A DNA stretch of 64,000 nucleotides from an uncultured Christensenellaceae bacterium (GCA_910587445.1 CAJULE010000006.1:1-64000), one strand, 5' to 3'. Numbered from the stretch's first letter, positions 17,713 through 27,074 are shown. A program made the numbers and translations. Notes: generated by a model from the sequence alone, not told the origin.

Positions 17713-18408
17713 ATGAGAATAGCCATTGTCGACGACGACGAAAAACAGAGAAAGGCGCTTCGGGAATATGTCGAGAGATACTCGGGCGAAAAAGGGCTGG
17801 ACATCGTATGTGCGGAATTCGATTCGGGTCTGAATTTTTCTTCCGACTATAACGAGCCTTTCGATATAATATTGCTCGATATAGAAATGCCGCACATGGA
17901 CGGGCTTACGGCGGCTCAACACGTGAGAAAGACCGACGAGGAAGCCGAAATAATTTTCATAACGCATATGGCGCAGTATGCAATAAAGGGGTATGAAGTC
18001 AATGCGCTCGACTTTATGGTCAAGCCCGTGACGTATTTCGATCTTTCCGTAAAGCTCAACAGGGCAATGCGGACGTTGCCGCAAAGAAGTCCCGTAAAGC
18101 TCGACGTTGCGGGAGGCGGAACGCAGATATTGTCGCTTAAGGACATTCACTATGTCGAGGGAAGCAATCAGTATGTGGTTTACCATACGCTCGACAGAGA
18201 ATACAAAGTGCATACCTCGCTTCGCGCGGCGGAGGAGAAGCTCGGCAAAAGTTTTGTTCGGTGCAACAATTCGTTTATAGTAAATCTCTCTCATGTGTCG
18301 AGCATTGTCGGCAACGACGTGTATGTGGGCAAAGTGCCGCTCCCGATAAGCCGAGCGCGAAAAAAAGATTTCGTATGCAGCGTAAACCGCTTTTTCGGAG
18401 GACTGTGA
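17713..18408 (+). CDS. LytTR-family response regulator
   Basis: The 231-residue protein has an N-terminal receiver (residues 1-118) with acidic pocket D7-D9, phospho-acceptor D56 in LLDIEMP and the lysine in VKPV near residue 104. A C-terminal LytTR DNA-binding domain (about 132-231) contains KDIHYVEGSNQYVVYH and FVRCNNSFIVNLSHV, both typical. LytTR proteins bind pairs of direct repeats two helical turns apart. It is followed by its sensor kinase with one base between them. Likely targets are the repeat pairs upstream of 19797, 42947 and 41677, as set out in the findings. Confidence 0.95.
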   Translation: MRIAIVDDDEKQRKALREYVERYSGEKGLDIVCAEFDSGLNFSSDYNEPFDIILLDIEMPHMDGLTAAQHVRKTDEEAEIIFITHMAQYAIKGYEVNALDFMVKPVTYFDLSVKLNRAMRTLPQRSPVKLDVAGGGTQILSLKDIHYVEGSNQYVVYHTLDREYKVHTSLRAAEEKLGKSFVRCNNSFIVNLSHVSSIVGNDVYVGKVPLPISRARKKDFVCSVNRFFGGL

Positions 18409-18409
18409 T

Positions 18410-19693
18410 ATGGAGATCATAAACAAAGCGTTTGCCTCGATACCCATACATTTTTTCTTCGGCTTACAGCTCATTATCGCCGAATATATGTTCGTGATAG
18501 GACTGAAGAAGCGAAGCGCGTTTGTTCCGCGGCTTGTTTTTTGTACGATATTTTATCTGCTTATAGTCTTGTTTCATCCTCTGATGGGCAATCGCTGGGT
18601 GCGAGTGCTCTGTATTTTCGTTTGGTCGCTTGCCTTTTTGTTTGTCGTACTCGACAATACGTTTAAAAGCTGTATATTCGTCGCCATAACCTCTTATACG
18701 ATACAGAACCTTGCGTTTAATCTCGGGGATCTGGCGACATTGTTGCTTAGGCTGTCGAGCGCGGACGGGGGTGTGTTCTATCTCGTTACGGCGGCGGTTT
18801 TCGGCGCGGTGTATGCGGCGTGCTATTTCGTGGTGGTCAGAAGGTTTACGAAGGACGGAAACATAATTATAAAGAACGCTTGGTTTTTCGTGCTCGCAGT
18901 GGCTTCCATTGCCGTCGTGTACTTGAAGAACGTATTGCGCTCGTTTAATATAATGAGCGATTACGCGCTTTTGGTGCTGTTTACGGCAATCGCCTGTATA
19001 CTCTCTCTTGCCGTTCAGTCCTTCGCTCTCGAGCAGGGGCGCATAAGGGAAAAGAACCGCATAATCGAACAGCTCCTTTCCGCGGAGAAAAACCGAATGG
19101 ACAACCTCAAGGCGAATATGGACATCATAAACATGAAGTGTCACGATATGCGCTTTCATATAAACAAATACAGGCAAGGCGGCGGAGACGACGACAAGTT
19201 CTTTTCCGAAATGGAAAAGTCGATAAACATATACGACAACATCTCTTCGACGGGAAACAGCGCTCTCGACGTCATTCTTTCGGACCGCTTGCTGTTTTGC
19301 AATGCGAACAACATAAAAGTTTCGTATATCGTCGACAGCGAGACGTTGGAAAATATCGACGTTTCGGATATATATTCGCTGTTCGGAAATGCTCTCGACA
19401 ACGCCATAAAGAGCGTGAAGGGCGAGGAAGAGGACAAACGCATAATTTCCGTAAACGTAAAAAAGAAAGATGATTGCGGGCAGATAGTCGTCACGAACTA
19501 TTGCCGCAGTGCGCCGAAAATAGAAGGCGGTTTGCCCGTGACGAACGAGGACAAAAACTATCACGGCTTCGGAGTGCAGTCAATGAAGTACATCGTCGAA
19601 AAATACGGCGGCAACATCATATTCGATTATGCGGACGAGATGTTTACCATGAGCGTGCTTTTCCCGAATTTAAAGCGGATTTCTCAAAAATAA
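18410..19693 (+). CDS. Sensor histidine kinase, AgrC-like GHKL type
   Basis: The 427-residue protein has six or so N-terminal membrane segments (about residues 10-205), a dimerisation helix, and a C-terminal GHKL ATPase domain. The phosphorylated histidine is probably H245 in NMKCHDMRFHI, the N box is N327 in LFGNALDNAIKS, and the nucleotide lid is near YHGFGVQSMKYIV. This matches the HPK10 class paired with LytTR regulators, many of which sense peptides. No signal-peptide gene was found nearby. The gene starts one base after the regulator stop and is followed 103 bases later by a GH3 enzyme. Confidence 0.93.
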   Translation: MEIINKAFASIPIHFFFGLQLIIAEYMFVIGLKKRSAFVPRLVFCTIFYLLIVLFHPLMGNRWVRVLCIFVWSLAFLFVVLDNTFKSCIFVAITSYTIQNLAFNLGDLATLLLRLSSADGGVFYLVTAAVFGAVYAACYFVVVRRFTKDGNIIIKNAWFFVLAVASIAVVYLKNVLRSFNIMSDYALLVLFTAIACILSLAVQSFALEQGRIREKNRIIEQLLSAEKNRMDNLKANMDIINMKCHDMRFHINKYRQGGGDDDKFFSEMEKSINIYDNISSTGNSALDVILSDRLLFCNANNIKVSYIVDSETLENIDVSDIYSLFGNALDNAIKSVKGEEEDKRIISVNVKKKDDCGQIVVTNYCRSAPKIEGGLPVTNEDKNYHGFGVQSMKYIVEKYGGNIIFDYADEMFTMSVLFPNLKRISQK

Positions 19694-19747
19694 CGACCGA
19701 TTTCTCAAAAAGTCTCTCTTTCTCCGTTTTTTTGCTAAACTTGTATA
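19678..19747 (+). promoter_or_regulatory. Candidate LytTR-controlled promoter of the first GH3 operon
   Basis: GATTTCTCAAAAA occurs twice, at 19678-19690 and 19699-19711, with a period of exactly 21 bp. The downstream copy, as ATTTCTCAAA, is followed after 15 bases by CGTTTTTT, the same arrangement as before the second GH3 gene. A -10-like TGTATA lies at 19742-19747; there is no good -35, as expected for an activator-dependent promoter. Confidence 0.6.
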
Positions 19748-19796
19748 CGGCAAAGCGATAATTTCGTTTTAGCAAAGAAACAGGAGGAAGGATGAT

Positions 19797-22700
19797 ATGA
19801 ACTTTATTATCCGCAACAAGACCGTATGGTCTGTTTTGACGGGCGTGCTCGCCTTTCTGTTTGCATTGTTGATGGTGGGGACGTTCTTTGCCGTGTCCTA
19901 CGCGTCGATGATCAACAAAGAGCTGGGCGTGTCTTCGAGTATAGTCGTAAAAGACGAAAACTCGAACGAGGATACGAACTACTATAAGAGTAAGTTCGCA
20001 AACAACGACGAGCTCACCAAATGGCAGGTGGAGCTGTGCGAGCAGATTCAGGGCGAAGGCAGCGTCCTTGTCGAGAACAACGGCGCGCTTCCCGCCGATA
20101 AGGGAACGAGCGTCACTTGCTTCGGCCGTTCGTCTGCGGACATCATATACGGCGGCACGGGCTCGGGACAAGTCGATACGGCAAACGCCGCCACTATGAA
20201 AAAGGCGCTTATCGACGCGGGCTTTAAGGTGAACGAGGCGATGCTCGATTGGTATTCGGGAAAGGTCGCGGATCTTAAGACGGCAAAGACCGACCGCAGC
20301 GTTGCGGGAATGTGGACCGAATACGAGGACGTGGGCGCGGCGACGCGCATAGCCGAAATTCCCGCCGCGGAAGTCGAGGCGTCGGGAGTCTCTCTCGAAG
20401 GCTATAAGGAAATGGCAATCGTAACTATCGGCAGAAGCGGCGGCGAGGGCGCGGACCTTGCGGCGAACGAATTTACGGACGGAGTGCACTACTTCGAGCT
20501 TCAACAGGTCGAGAAAGATCTTTTGAAGTACGTCGCGGGGCTCGGCTTCGGAAAGATAGTCGTGCTTATAAACAGCTCGAACGCAATGGCGCTCGATTGG
20601 CTCGACAATCCCGAATATAAGATAGACGCTTGTCTTTGGATAGGCGGACCCGGACAATACGGCATGAACGCCGTTGCGAAAATTCTCTGCGGAGACATAA
20701 ACCCGTCCGGCAGATTCGTGGACACCTATTCGGCAAGCTCGCTTTCCTCTCCCGCAATGCAGAACTTCGGCGGCTACACGTTTGCGAACGCCGACAAGGA
20801 AAACGGCGCGTATACGGGAACTATCGCGGGAACGACGATAGACGGCGTGCCCGGCGACAGAACGGCGGTTCGCTATGCGATTCACTATCTTGTCGAAGAG
20901 GAAAGTATTTACGTCGGCTATAAGTACTACGAGACCCGCTATGAGGACATAGTTCTCGGCAGAGGGAATGCAAACGGCGACGCGGGCGTGTTCGCTTCGT
21001 CGGGGAACAAGTGGAACTACTCGGAAGAGGTGAACTATCCGTTCGGATACGGAAAGTCGTATACGACGTTTGTGCAGACGCTTAAGGGCGTAACCTACGA
21101 CAGAGAAACGGATACGTATACTCTCACCGTAAATGTGAAGAATACGGGAGCAAAGGACGGCAAAGACGTCGTTCAGGTATACGGACAGAGCGAGTATACG
21201 GAGTTCGACAGACAAAACGGCATAGAAAAATCCGCCGTTCAGCTTGTCGGATTTGGCAAGACGGACATAATCGGCGCGGGCAAAGACGTCGATATCGAGG
21301 TCGAAGTGGAGAGAAAAGAACTTGCGACTTACGACGCGAAAGTGAACAAGACGTATATTCTCGAGGGCGGAGATTACTATCTTGCGATAGGCGCAAATTC
21401 GCATGACGCGCTCAACAACATACTTGCGGAAAAGGGCAAGACGACGGTAAACGGCATGGACTACGACGGAAACAAAAACAACGTGTATAAGTTCAACGTC
21501 GCCGCAACCGACACGACGTCCTATTCGCTTTCCAAAGAGAGCGTGGGCGTACAGATCACCAACCGTTTCGACGACGCCGATCTCAACCACTACGGCGACG
21601 GTCTCGTTACATATCTGACGCGTTCCGATTGGCAGGGAACTTTCCCGACCTCTTACGAGACTCTTACGGCGACGAAGGCGATGATAGACGACCTTCAGTT
21701 CAACTACACTCCCGAAGCTCCCGATACGAGCATAAAGACGGGTTCGACCGATACGAAATACAGCATAGTAATGATGCGCGGCGTCGATTACGACAACGAG
21801 CTTTGGGACGACCTACTCAATCAGCTCACCCTTACGGAAATGGCGGAAATAGTCGGACACTCGGGTTACGGCACGCAGGCGATCGAATCCATAAATCTTC
21901 CCGCAACGGTTCAGGCGGACGGTCCGCAGGGCATCAAGGGACAGTATGCGGGCGGAGCGACCGTCGCTTATACGTCGGAGCCCGTAATGGCGGCTACGTT
22001 CAACGTCGAAATTCTTTATAACATCGGCTTGTCCATGGGCGAGGATGCGCTCCGTATTTCGAGCGGCAGAATCAGCGGCTGGTACGGACCTGCGATGAAC
22101 ATACACCGCACGCCGTATTCGGGAAGAAACTTCGAGTATTACAGCGAGGACGGCTTCCTTTCGGGAGTTATGGCGGCGAAAGAGGTTTCCGCCGCTCAAA
22201 GCATGGGTCTTTGCTGCTACATTAAGCACTTTGCGCTTAACGATCAGGAGACCTATCGTCAGGCGGTCGCTACGTTCGGCAAGGAACAGGCGTTCCGCGA
22301 AATATACTTAAAGTCCTTCCAATACGCCGTAGAGGACGGCGGCGCTACCGCGGTCATGACCTCGTTCAACAGAATAGGCTGCCGTTGGGCGGGCGCTCAC
22401 AGCGGGCTTTTAAACGACATTCTGCGCGACGAATGGGGCTTTAAGGGCGTTACGCTCACGGACGCCGTAATGGCTAACCGCAATTGGATGGACGTAGGTA
22501 TAGGTATCGAGGCGGGCAACGACACCTGGCTTTCCTCGGGAGATTGGCTTGTGTCCAAAATAGAGGGCTGGGCGAAAGCCGACGGCAAGTTTATGAGAAA
22601 TTTGCGCGCTTCGTGTAAAAATTTCCTCTATGCTTATGTAAACAGCACGGCTATAAACGGTATGTCCTCGACGGATAAGGTCGTTCAGATAATGCCGGCA

Positions 22701-22811
22701 TGGGAGAAAGCTCTCGTTTCGGCGGACGTGATTATCGGAATATTCGCAGTTGCGGCGTGTGCATTGTTCGTGCTTTCGACGCTTAAAGATTTCAAATTCG
22801 GTAAGGAGTAA
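19797..22811 (+). CDS. Membrane-anchored, circularly permuted GH3 glycosidase
   Basis: The 1004-residue protein has a membrane helix at each end (about residues 12-37 and 972-995), so the 930-residue enzyme between them should be extracellular. Domain order is permuted: the GH3 C-terminal domain comes first (GEGSVLVENNGALP, GGPGQYGMNAVAKILCGDINPSGR), then a fibronectin III-like domain (YPFGYGKSYTTF, VNVKNTGAKDG), then the GH3 catalytic barrel. In the barrel RNFEYYSEDG, K810-H811 in IKHFALNDQET and the nucleophile D889 in GVTLTDAV are intact, so it should be active, probably as a beta-glucosidase or related enzyme. Permuted GH3 enzymes are known from ruminal clostridia. It is followed by a small membrane protein with a homologue beside the second GH3 gene. 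Confidence 0.9.
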   Translation: MNFIIRNKTVWSVLTGVLAFLFALLMVGTFFAVSYASMINKELGVSSSIVVKDENSNEDTNYYKSKFANNDELTKWQVELCEQIQGEGSVLVENNGALPADKGTSVTCFGRSSADIIYGGTGSGQVDTANAATMKKALIDAGFKVNEAMLDWYSGKVADLKTAKTDRSVAGMWTEYEDVGAATRIAEIPAAEVEASGVSLEGYKEMAIVTIGRSGGEGADLAANEFTDGVHYFELQQVEKDLLKYVAGLGFGKIVVLINSSNAMALDWLDNPEYKIDACLWIGGPGQYGMNAVAKILCGDINPSGRFVDTYSASSLSSPAMQNFGGYTFANADKENGAYTGTIAGTTIDGVPGDRTAVRYAIHYLVEEESIYVGYKYYETRYEDIVLGRGNANGDAGVFASSGNKWNYSEEVNYPFGYGKSYTTFVQTLKGVTYDRETDTYTLTVNVKNTGAKDGKDVVQVYGQSEYTEFDRQNGIEKSAVQLVGFGKTDIIGAGKDVDIEVEVERKELATYDAKVNKTYILEGGDYYLAIGANSHDALNNILAEKGKTTVNGMDYDGNKNNVYKFNVAATDTTSYSLSKESVGVQITNRFDDADLNHYGDGLVTYLTRSDWQGTFPTSYETLTATKAMIDDLQFNYTPEAPDTSIKTGSTDTKYSIVMMRGVDYDNELWDDLLNQLTLTEMAEIVGHSGYGTQAIESINLPATVQADGPQGIKGQYAGGATVAYTSEPVMAATFNVEILYNIGLSMGEDALRISSGRISGWYGPAMNIHRTPYSGRNFEYYSEDGFLSGVMAAKEVSAAQSMGLCCYIKHFALNDQETYRQAVATFGKEQAFREIYLKSFQYAVEDGGATAVMTSFNRIGCRWAGAHSGLLNDILRDEWGFKGVTLTDAVMANRNWMDVGIGIEAGNDTWLSSGDWLVSKIEGWAKADGKFMRNLRASCKNFLYAYVNSTAINGMSSTDKVVQIMPAWEKALVSADVIIGIFAVAACALFVLSTLKDFKFGKE

Positions 22812-22817
22812 TATGTC

Positions 22818-23219
22818 ATGAATATCGGAGAGATAATTCGCAATAAAGCCCCCGGCTTTTATGTCGGCGCGGCAGGCGCGGTAATGGCGCTCGTGACGCT
22901 GTTCGTATATATAGGAATGGGCAGTATGTATTTCTCGGCGCTTGTGGTCGTAGGGATACTTGCGGGAATAGTTATTTTCGGCGCGTCGGCGCTGTTTAAC
23001 ATTCGCGTAGGGCTTGTGCTGTCGTATGTGTGCTATATGTTCGGGCTCTATCACTTTCTCGCACTCGAGATAAACTACCGCATGGACTCGCTCATAGTTT
23101 ACGGGCTCGGCGGGCTGGACGCAATATTCGTTGTAGCGACAATATTCTATATCGTATCCATTGTCGCGACGATAGTCGCGTCTTGCATGAGGCAGACAAA
23201 GACCGAAGCCGAAGCTTGA
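22818..23219 (+). CDS. Four-helix membrane protein, partner of GH3
   Basis: This 133-residue protein has four predicted membrane helices and short charged ends. It begins MNIGEIIRNKAPGFYVGAAGAVMALV and ends CMRQTKTEAEA. The protein at 45856 has the same layout and related ends (MNPKELIKNKGLGYWICAGAAVVALI and CFFSQTKDEKYLI), and both directly follow a permuted GH3 gene. I do not recognise a characterised family. Conserved pairing suggests it assembles with, anchors or folds the GH3 protein, or is a transport component. It starts six bases after the GH3 stop and is followed by a terminator. Confidence 0.75.
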   Translation: MNIGEIIRNKAPGFYVGAAGAVMALVTLFVYIGMGSMYFSALVVVGILAGIVIFGASALFNIRVGLVLSYVCYMFGLYHFLALEINYRMDSLIVYGLGGLDAIFVVATIFYIVSIVATIVASCMRQTKTEAEA

Positions 23220-23243
23220 TAAAGAAAGTATAATAAAACAGGT

Positions 23244-23283
23244 AACTGTCGCAAGCCGAAAGGAACTTGCGGCAGTTCTTTCT
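23244..23283 (+). terminator. Intrinsic terminator
   Basis: AACTGTCGCAAG (23244-23255) and CTTGCGGCAGTT (23266-23277) pair with one wobble, then CTTTCT. Confidence 0.8.
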
Positions 23284-23365
23284 ATTGTGGAAATAAGTCC
23301 GGAAAAAGATGTTTGACAGGAAGATTTTTTAAGCGATGGAGCGTAATTACAAAGAATGTTTTTTC

Positions 23366-23394
23366 TTGACAAAAAATTCGGAATGAAGTACACT
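23366..23394 (+). promoter_or_regulatory. Promoter of the AT-rich orphan gene
   Basis: TTGACA, 17 bases, TACACT, about 50 bases before the start codon. Confidence 0.65.
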
Positions 23395-23442
23395 ATATAT
23401 GGTAATATAAAATAAACTATTTTGATTAAAGGATAGAATACT

Positions 23443-24126
23443 ATGACTACGATTAAAGACCTCATGTTGCAAGCAATAGAATATCCCCGCCCAAGACAAG
23501 TAGAAGAAAGTTGTTCATCGATATGGAATCAGCCGTTCTTTTACAGAATAGATAAAGCACGAGCTTTGACAATTTCATATAATCCCACAGATACGGGAGC
23601 AAGGAGAAATTATCCCGACTTGTTAGAAGAATATAACAATGGGAAATCGCTGTCCGCAACATCTATATATGAGATACTATATGATTTCAAGAAAGAAACA
23701 TATTGGAGAGATAATTATGATTTGCTTTTTGAACAAGTCGGTATTGAAAGTGATTTTATAGCACACATGGATATGTCATTCTTTCCATATAAAAGTTTTA
23801 GGGATTATTTAAATAATAAAAGCATTGATGACTCATATAAGTTTTTATTAAAAGTCATTGAAATGTTGGGCAATCAGATTGAATACATTTTCGTAGACGG
23901 AGCTAAAAATTTTGATATTATTGCGCTATTGAAGAAAGACTATGTTTTGATAGATAGTACAGTGTTGCCTATTAATAAAGGAAAACCGCATAAGTTGCTT
24001 ATTTATAAACATAAAGCATTACAGACAAAGCTAATTTATTACGGGTGCTTCTTGTATGGGCAAGCTTGTCCGAAAAGGGTGTATGTAGAAAAACTTGGAA
24101 AGTATATTAAAGAACACACCATATAA
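23443..24126 (+). CDS. Hypothetical protein, AT-rich gene
   Basis: The 227-residue soluble protein is not recognised with confidence. The strand LTISYNPTDTGARRNYPDL, the later DMSFFPYKSF and the C-terminal YYGCFLYGQACPKRVYVEKL loosely recall the layout of uracil-DNA-glycosylase-like proteins, whose first loop often reads G-x-N-P-S, but this is weak. Base composition is clearly more AT-rich than neighbouring genes, with AAA, GAA, TTT and ATA codons common, which suggests recent transfer. It stands alone between a terminator plus its own promoter and a bidirectional terminator. The RBS AAAGGAT is moderate. Confidence 0.6.
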   Translation: MTTIKDLMLQAIEYPRPRQVEESCSSIWNQPFFYRIDKARALTISYNPTDTGARRNYPDLLEEYNNGKSLSATSIYEILYDFKKETYWRDNYDLLFEQVGIESDFIAHMDMSFFPYKSFRDYLNNKSIDDSYKFLLKVIEMLGNQIEYIFVDGAKNFDIIALLKKDYVLIDSTVLPINKGKPHKLLIYKHKALQTKLIYYGCFLYGQACPKRVYVEKLGKYIKEHTI

Positions 24127-24154
24127 ATAAATGATAGATTTATCAAACACGCAC

Positions 24155-24201
24155 AAAACACCTCAATCGAACTTGATAAAAGCGTTCGGTTGAGGTGTTT
24201 T
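24155..24201. terminator. Bidirectional intrinsic terminator
   Basis: AAAACACCTCAATCGAAC (24155-24172) and GTTCGGTTGAGGTGTTTT (24184-24201) form an 18-bp stem with one wobble between convergent genes. Confidence 0.85.
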
Positions 24202-24331
24202 CGATTCAAATATAGTAAGCGGATTATTATAGTAATAATTCAAATGGTTTTAAAAAAAAGTTGATAGTGTGTACGGTTTGCGAACTAATGCGGTTATAGT
24301 TGGCATAATAAAAACAAACATTTTTTTGCTA

Positions 24332-25990
24332 TTAAGGTCTGCGGCGGCGGGGCGGTCCGAGGGGACGGCGCGGACGGCGGGGACGCATACCGGGGCGGGC
24401 GTGGAGCGCGCGGCGCGGACGAGGCGCCGCTTTGCGCACGATCTTCTTTTTTACGACTTTCTTTTTGGGAGAGGAGACCGTCGGCTTCAGCTCGCGCATT
24501 ACGTACGTTTTCTTTTCGCGTACGTTATAATATACGTTGTCGGACAGCTTTATGAAGTCCGAGCCTTGGTCGGACTCGTTGTATACGGCGGGAGACTTGT
24601 CGTACGGCGGTTGCTTTTCCTTTTCGCTTGCCGCCTTTTTTTCGTCCTCGGTTATGATGTTCTTCATCTTTGCCGCCATTTCGAGGTCGAACCACTGCTT
24701 GAACATCGAGTTTATGTCGTCGCTTTTTGTGGCTTTCGCTGCCTGTTCGATAATCTTTTGCGGGTCGGTTTGGGGAGGAGCGGCGGCGGCTTTTTTCTCG
24801 TCAGCCGTCTCTTCGCTCTTTCTGCGGTCGGCGTTTGCGAGCATATATTCGAGCGAAGCTATCTTCGCCCGCATCTGTTCCATTTCGGAAACGACGGCCT
24901 GCTCCTTTTCCTCTTTTTTTGCTCTGTCGTCGCCGAGCAGTTCCTGAAGCATGGCTTCCATCGTCGCTACGTCAAGGGGCTTGGGCTCCTCTTTGGGCGG
25001 CTCTACTTTGTCGAAGCTTTGTATGTCGATGGGGACGGAAGTTTCGTGGCTTTCGTCCGTGCGGACGATTTCGACAGGCTCCTTGAAAAGCTCGGCGGTT
25101 TCGGGTTCCTTCGTCGAGCGAGTCTCAACGGGCTCGGGAATCGGTTTTTCGTCGGGCTCTTTGTTTTCCGCGGACGCTTCGGTCTTGGGCGTTTCGATCG
25201 CTTCGACTTTTTCTTCCGCTTCGGGCGATCCTTGCGCTTGGGGAGGTTCTTCTCGCGTAGCCGCTTCTTCCGCTTTGACGGGATCTTCCGCATTTAAGGG
25301 GCGTTCCGTCTGTGCTGCCTCTTCGGTATCGGTCGGCATTTCGGTTTGTATCGGATCGGCTGCGGGAGCTTCGGCGGTCAGGCTTTCGAGCATGGCTTCG
25401 AGCTCGTCGTCGAGCGCAGCGCTCGTTTTTTCGTTTTGAGCCATTTCGCGCTTTAAGGACTCTTCTTCCTCGAGTTTTGCTCGTTCCGCTTCTTCTTTTT
25501 CGCGCTCGGCATTTGCCGCTTCTCTTTCGAGACGGTCTATTTCCGCCATTATGTCTTCGATCGTCTGCTCGCTATCCTCGTGGGAGTCGTTCGGCATTAC
25601 GAAAGGCGGAGTTTCTTCCGCCACGGTAAAAGAAGTCGTTTCCTCGGTTGCGGCGGAAGTTTGCGCGCCATCTTCGGGCGCGGCGAAGCCCGCCGAAGGC
25701 TCGTCGCTCGGCATGACGAAAGGCGAGGCGGGAGCGTCCGCTTCGGCGCTTTCCGCACTCGCAGAGTCGTGGCTTTGCTCGGACATGGAATTTATCATCG
25801 CCTCTATTTCCGCGTCGATCTCTTCGGCTGTCTTTTCGCGCGGTGCGGAGCTTTCTTCCCGAGATTGGTTTTCCTGTTCGGACCGATTTTTGGGCGGAAC
25901 GGATCCGCCGCTCTGCTTTATAAGCTCGGCAAGTTGGGATTCGAAGTCGTTTTCGGGCGCGCCGCCGCCGTTGTTGCGTTCATCGTCCAT
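24332..25990 (-). CDS. Disordered polyampholyte protein with basic tail
   Basis: This 552-residue protein has no signal peptide or membrane helix. About 400 residues are low-complexity, rich in E, A, P, S and T, with short repeats such as SPFVMPSDEP and PPFVMPNDSH and a likely coiled coil near EIDRLEREAANAEREKEEAERAK. After a more ordered stretch (SDFIKLSDNVYYNVREKKTYVM) it ends in a strongly basic Lys then Arg/Pro tail (KKKVVKKKIVRK and RPRRPRRPLGPPRRRRP). The tail could bind nucleic acid, ribosomes or acidic polymers. No family is recognised. The start at 25990 has GGAGG nine bases upstream and a consensus promoter at 26039-26067. Confidence 0.75.
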   Translation of the reverse strand: MDDERNNGGGAPENDFESQLAELIKQSGGSVPPKNRSEQENQSREESSAPREKTAEEIDAEIEAMINSMSEQSHDSASAESAEADAPASPFVMPSDEPSAGFAAPEDGAQTSAATEETTSFTVAEETPPFVMPNDSHEDSEQTIEDIMAEIDRLEREAANAEREKEEAERAKLEEEESLKREMAQNEKTSAALDDELEAMLESLTAEAPAADPIQTEMPTDTEEAAQTERPLNAEDPVKAEEAATREEPPQAQGSPEAEEKVEAIETPKTEASAENKEPDEKPIPEPVETRSTKEPETAELFKEPVEIVRTDESHETSVPIDIQSFDKVEPPKEEPKPLDVATMEAMLQELLGDDRAKKEEKEQAVVSEMEQMRAKIASLEYMLANADRRKSEETADEKKAAAAPPQTDPQKIIEQAAKATKSDDINSMFKQWFDLEMAAKMKNIITEDEKKAASEKEKQPPYDKSPAVYNESDQGSDFIKLSDNVYYNVREKKTYVMRELKPTVSSPKKKVVKKKIVRKAAPRPRRALHARPGMRPRRPRRPLGPPRRRRP

Positions 25991-26038
25991 GTAGGAGCCT
26001 CCGCTGTCGTTCGTTGATTGCTTAACGATATATATTCA

Positions 26039-26067
26039 ATAATATCACATTTTCTGCGAAATGTCAA
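26039..26067 (-). promoter_or_regulatory. Promoter of the disordered-protein gene
   Basis: On the minus strand TTGACA (26062-26067), 17 bases, TATTAT (26039-26044). Confidence 0.8.
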
Positions 26068-26084
26068 TGTGAAACGCCGCTATT

Positions 26085-27074
26085 TTACAGCACAAGGGAG
26101 AGCGCCGTAAAAATTATATATGCGGCAACGGCGCATACGCCCACCGTTCCCGCGCTTATGCGTTTGAAAATGCGCCCATCTCTGCGTATTGCGAATATGC
26201 CGAGCATTGCCGCGAACAGCGCGGCTACCGCGCCGCCGAGAATGATAAGAAGCTGCGAAGAGACGTTAAAAGTATATACGTCAGTCGCGCCGCTCGTGAA
26301 CGACAGAAGATCTGCTATTACGAGTATAGTGCAGTTAAAGACGTTGCTTCCGAGAATGTTGCCGAAAGCGGCGTTGTAGTTTTTGCGTTTGCAAAGCGAA
26401 AGCGTCGAAGCGGTTTCGGGAAGAGAGGTCGCTACGCCCAGAAGGAGCGCCCCCGCGAACGTCATGCCGAGCCCGAGCTCGCGCGCCATCCAATCGGAAA
26501 CGTAAGTTATTGCGATCGAAGCGGCGACGAGAAGTACGGCGCATATCACAAAACGAATGATTATCTGTTTAAGCGAAAGCGTGACTTCGTCGCTTGCGTT
26601 TTCCTCGGCTTCTTCTTTTTTTGGCGTGAGAAAAAGATAGGCGATGTAGAGTGCGAGAATGATCGGAGAGGAGAGAGAAAACCATCCTATTTTCGGCCAG
26701 ACGTCCAAAAAGACGTCGAGCGCGACAAAGACGTACATCGCAATCATCATTCCGAGAGAGAGCAAATGTACTTTTTTGAGCCCCGCCGAATAAACGCTCT
26801 TGATAAACACAACAAGCGACAGCCCGATCACTGCGAAGTTGAAAAGATTGCTTCCGAGTATGTTGCCGAGAACAAGCTCGTTTTGGTGCAAAAACAAAGT
26901 CGCGGAAATGCTCGTGAAGAGCTCGGGCAGAGACGTGACAGCCGCAAGCATAACGCCGCCGATGAATGCACCCGAAATGTTTGTGGACTTGTCCAGCCAG
27001 TCTACGTATTTTGCGAGTTTTATAGACAGGAATACGACGATCGCGGCAAGCACGATGTAAAGAAAATATACCAA
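26085..27074 (-). CDS. Sodium/calcium exchanger family membrane protein
   Basis: The 329-residue integral membrane protein belongs to the CaCA cation-exchanger superfamily (YrbG/CAX-like). The two inverted alpha repeats that form the ion site are plain: AAVTSLPELFTSISA with NILGSNLFN in the first half and GVATSLPETASTLSL with NILGSNVFN in the second, each with its key glutamate. A hydrophilic loop with EEAEENASDE separates the halves. It should export Ca2+ or a similar cation in exchange for Na+ or protons. Its promoter (27115-27143) is divergent from that of the next gene, and a small hairpin lies in its leader. Confidence 0.92.
   Translation of the reverse strand: MVYFLYIVLAAIVVFLSIKLAKYVDWLDKSTNISGAFIGGVMLAAVTSLPELFTSISATLFLHQNELVLGNILGSNLFNFAVIGLSLVVFIKSVYSAGLKKVHLLSLGMMIAMYVFVALDVFLDVWPKIGWFSLSSPIILALYIAYLFLTPKKEEAEENASDEVTLSLKQIIIRFVICAVLLVAASIAITYVSDWMARELGLGMTFAGALLLGVATSLPETASTLSLCKRKNYNAAFGNILGSNVFNCTILVIADLLSFTSGATDVYTFNVSSQLLIILGGAVAALFAAMLGIFAIRRDGRIFKRISAGTVGVCAVAAYIIFTALSLVL

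Noticed and set aside
19644..21590. Long minus-strand open frame of 648 codons opposite the first GH3 gene, with similar long antisense frames at 3864-5315, 10631-11836, 12448-13899, 43634-45061, 46309-47901 and (plus strand) 54356-55312
   Set aside because: They lie opposite genes with clear domains, have no RBS or protein motifs, and arise from the strong third-position bias of the real genes.
24269..25297. Plus-strand frame of 342 codons rich in R, F, G and L
   Set aside because: It is the antisense of the low-complexity acidic gene at 24332-25990 and has no expression signals.
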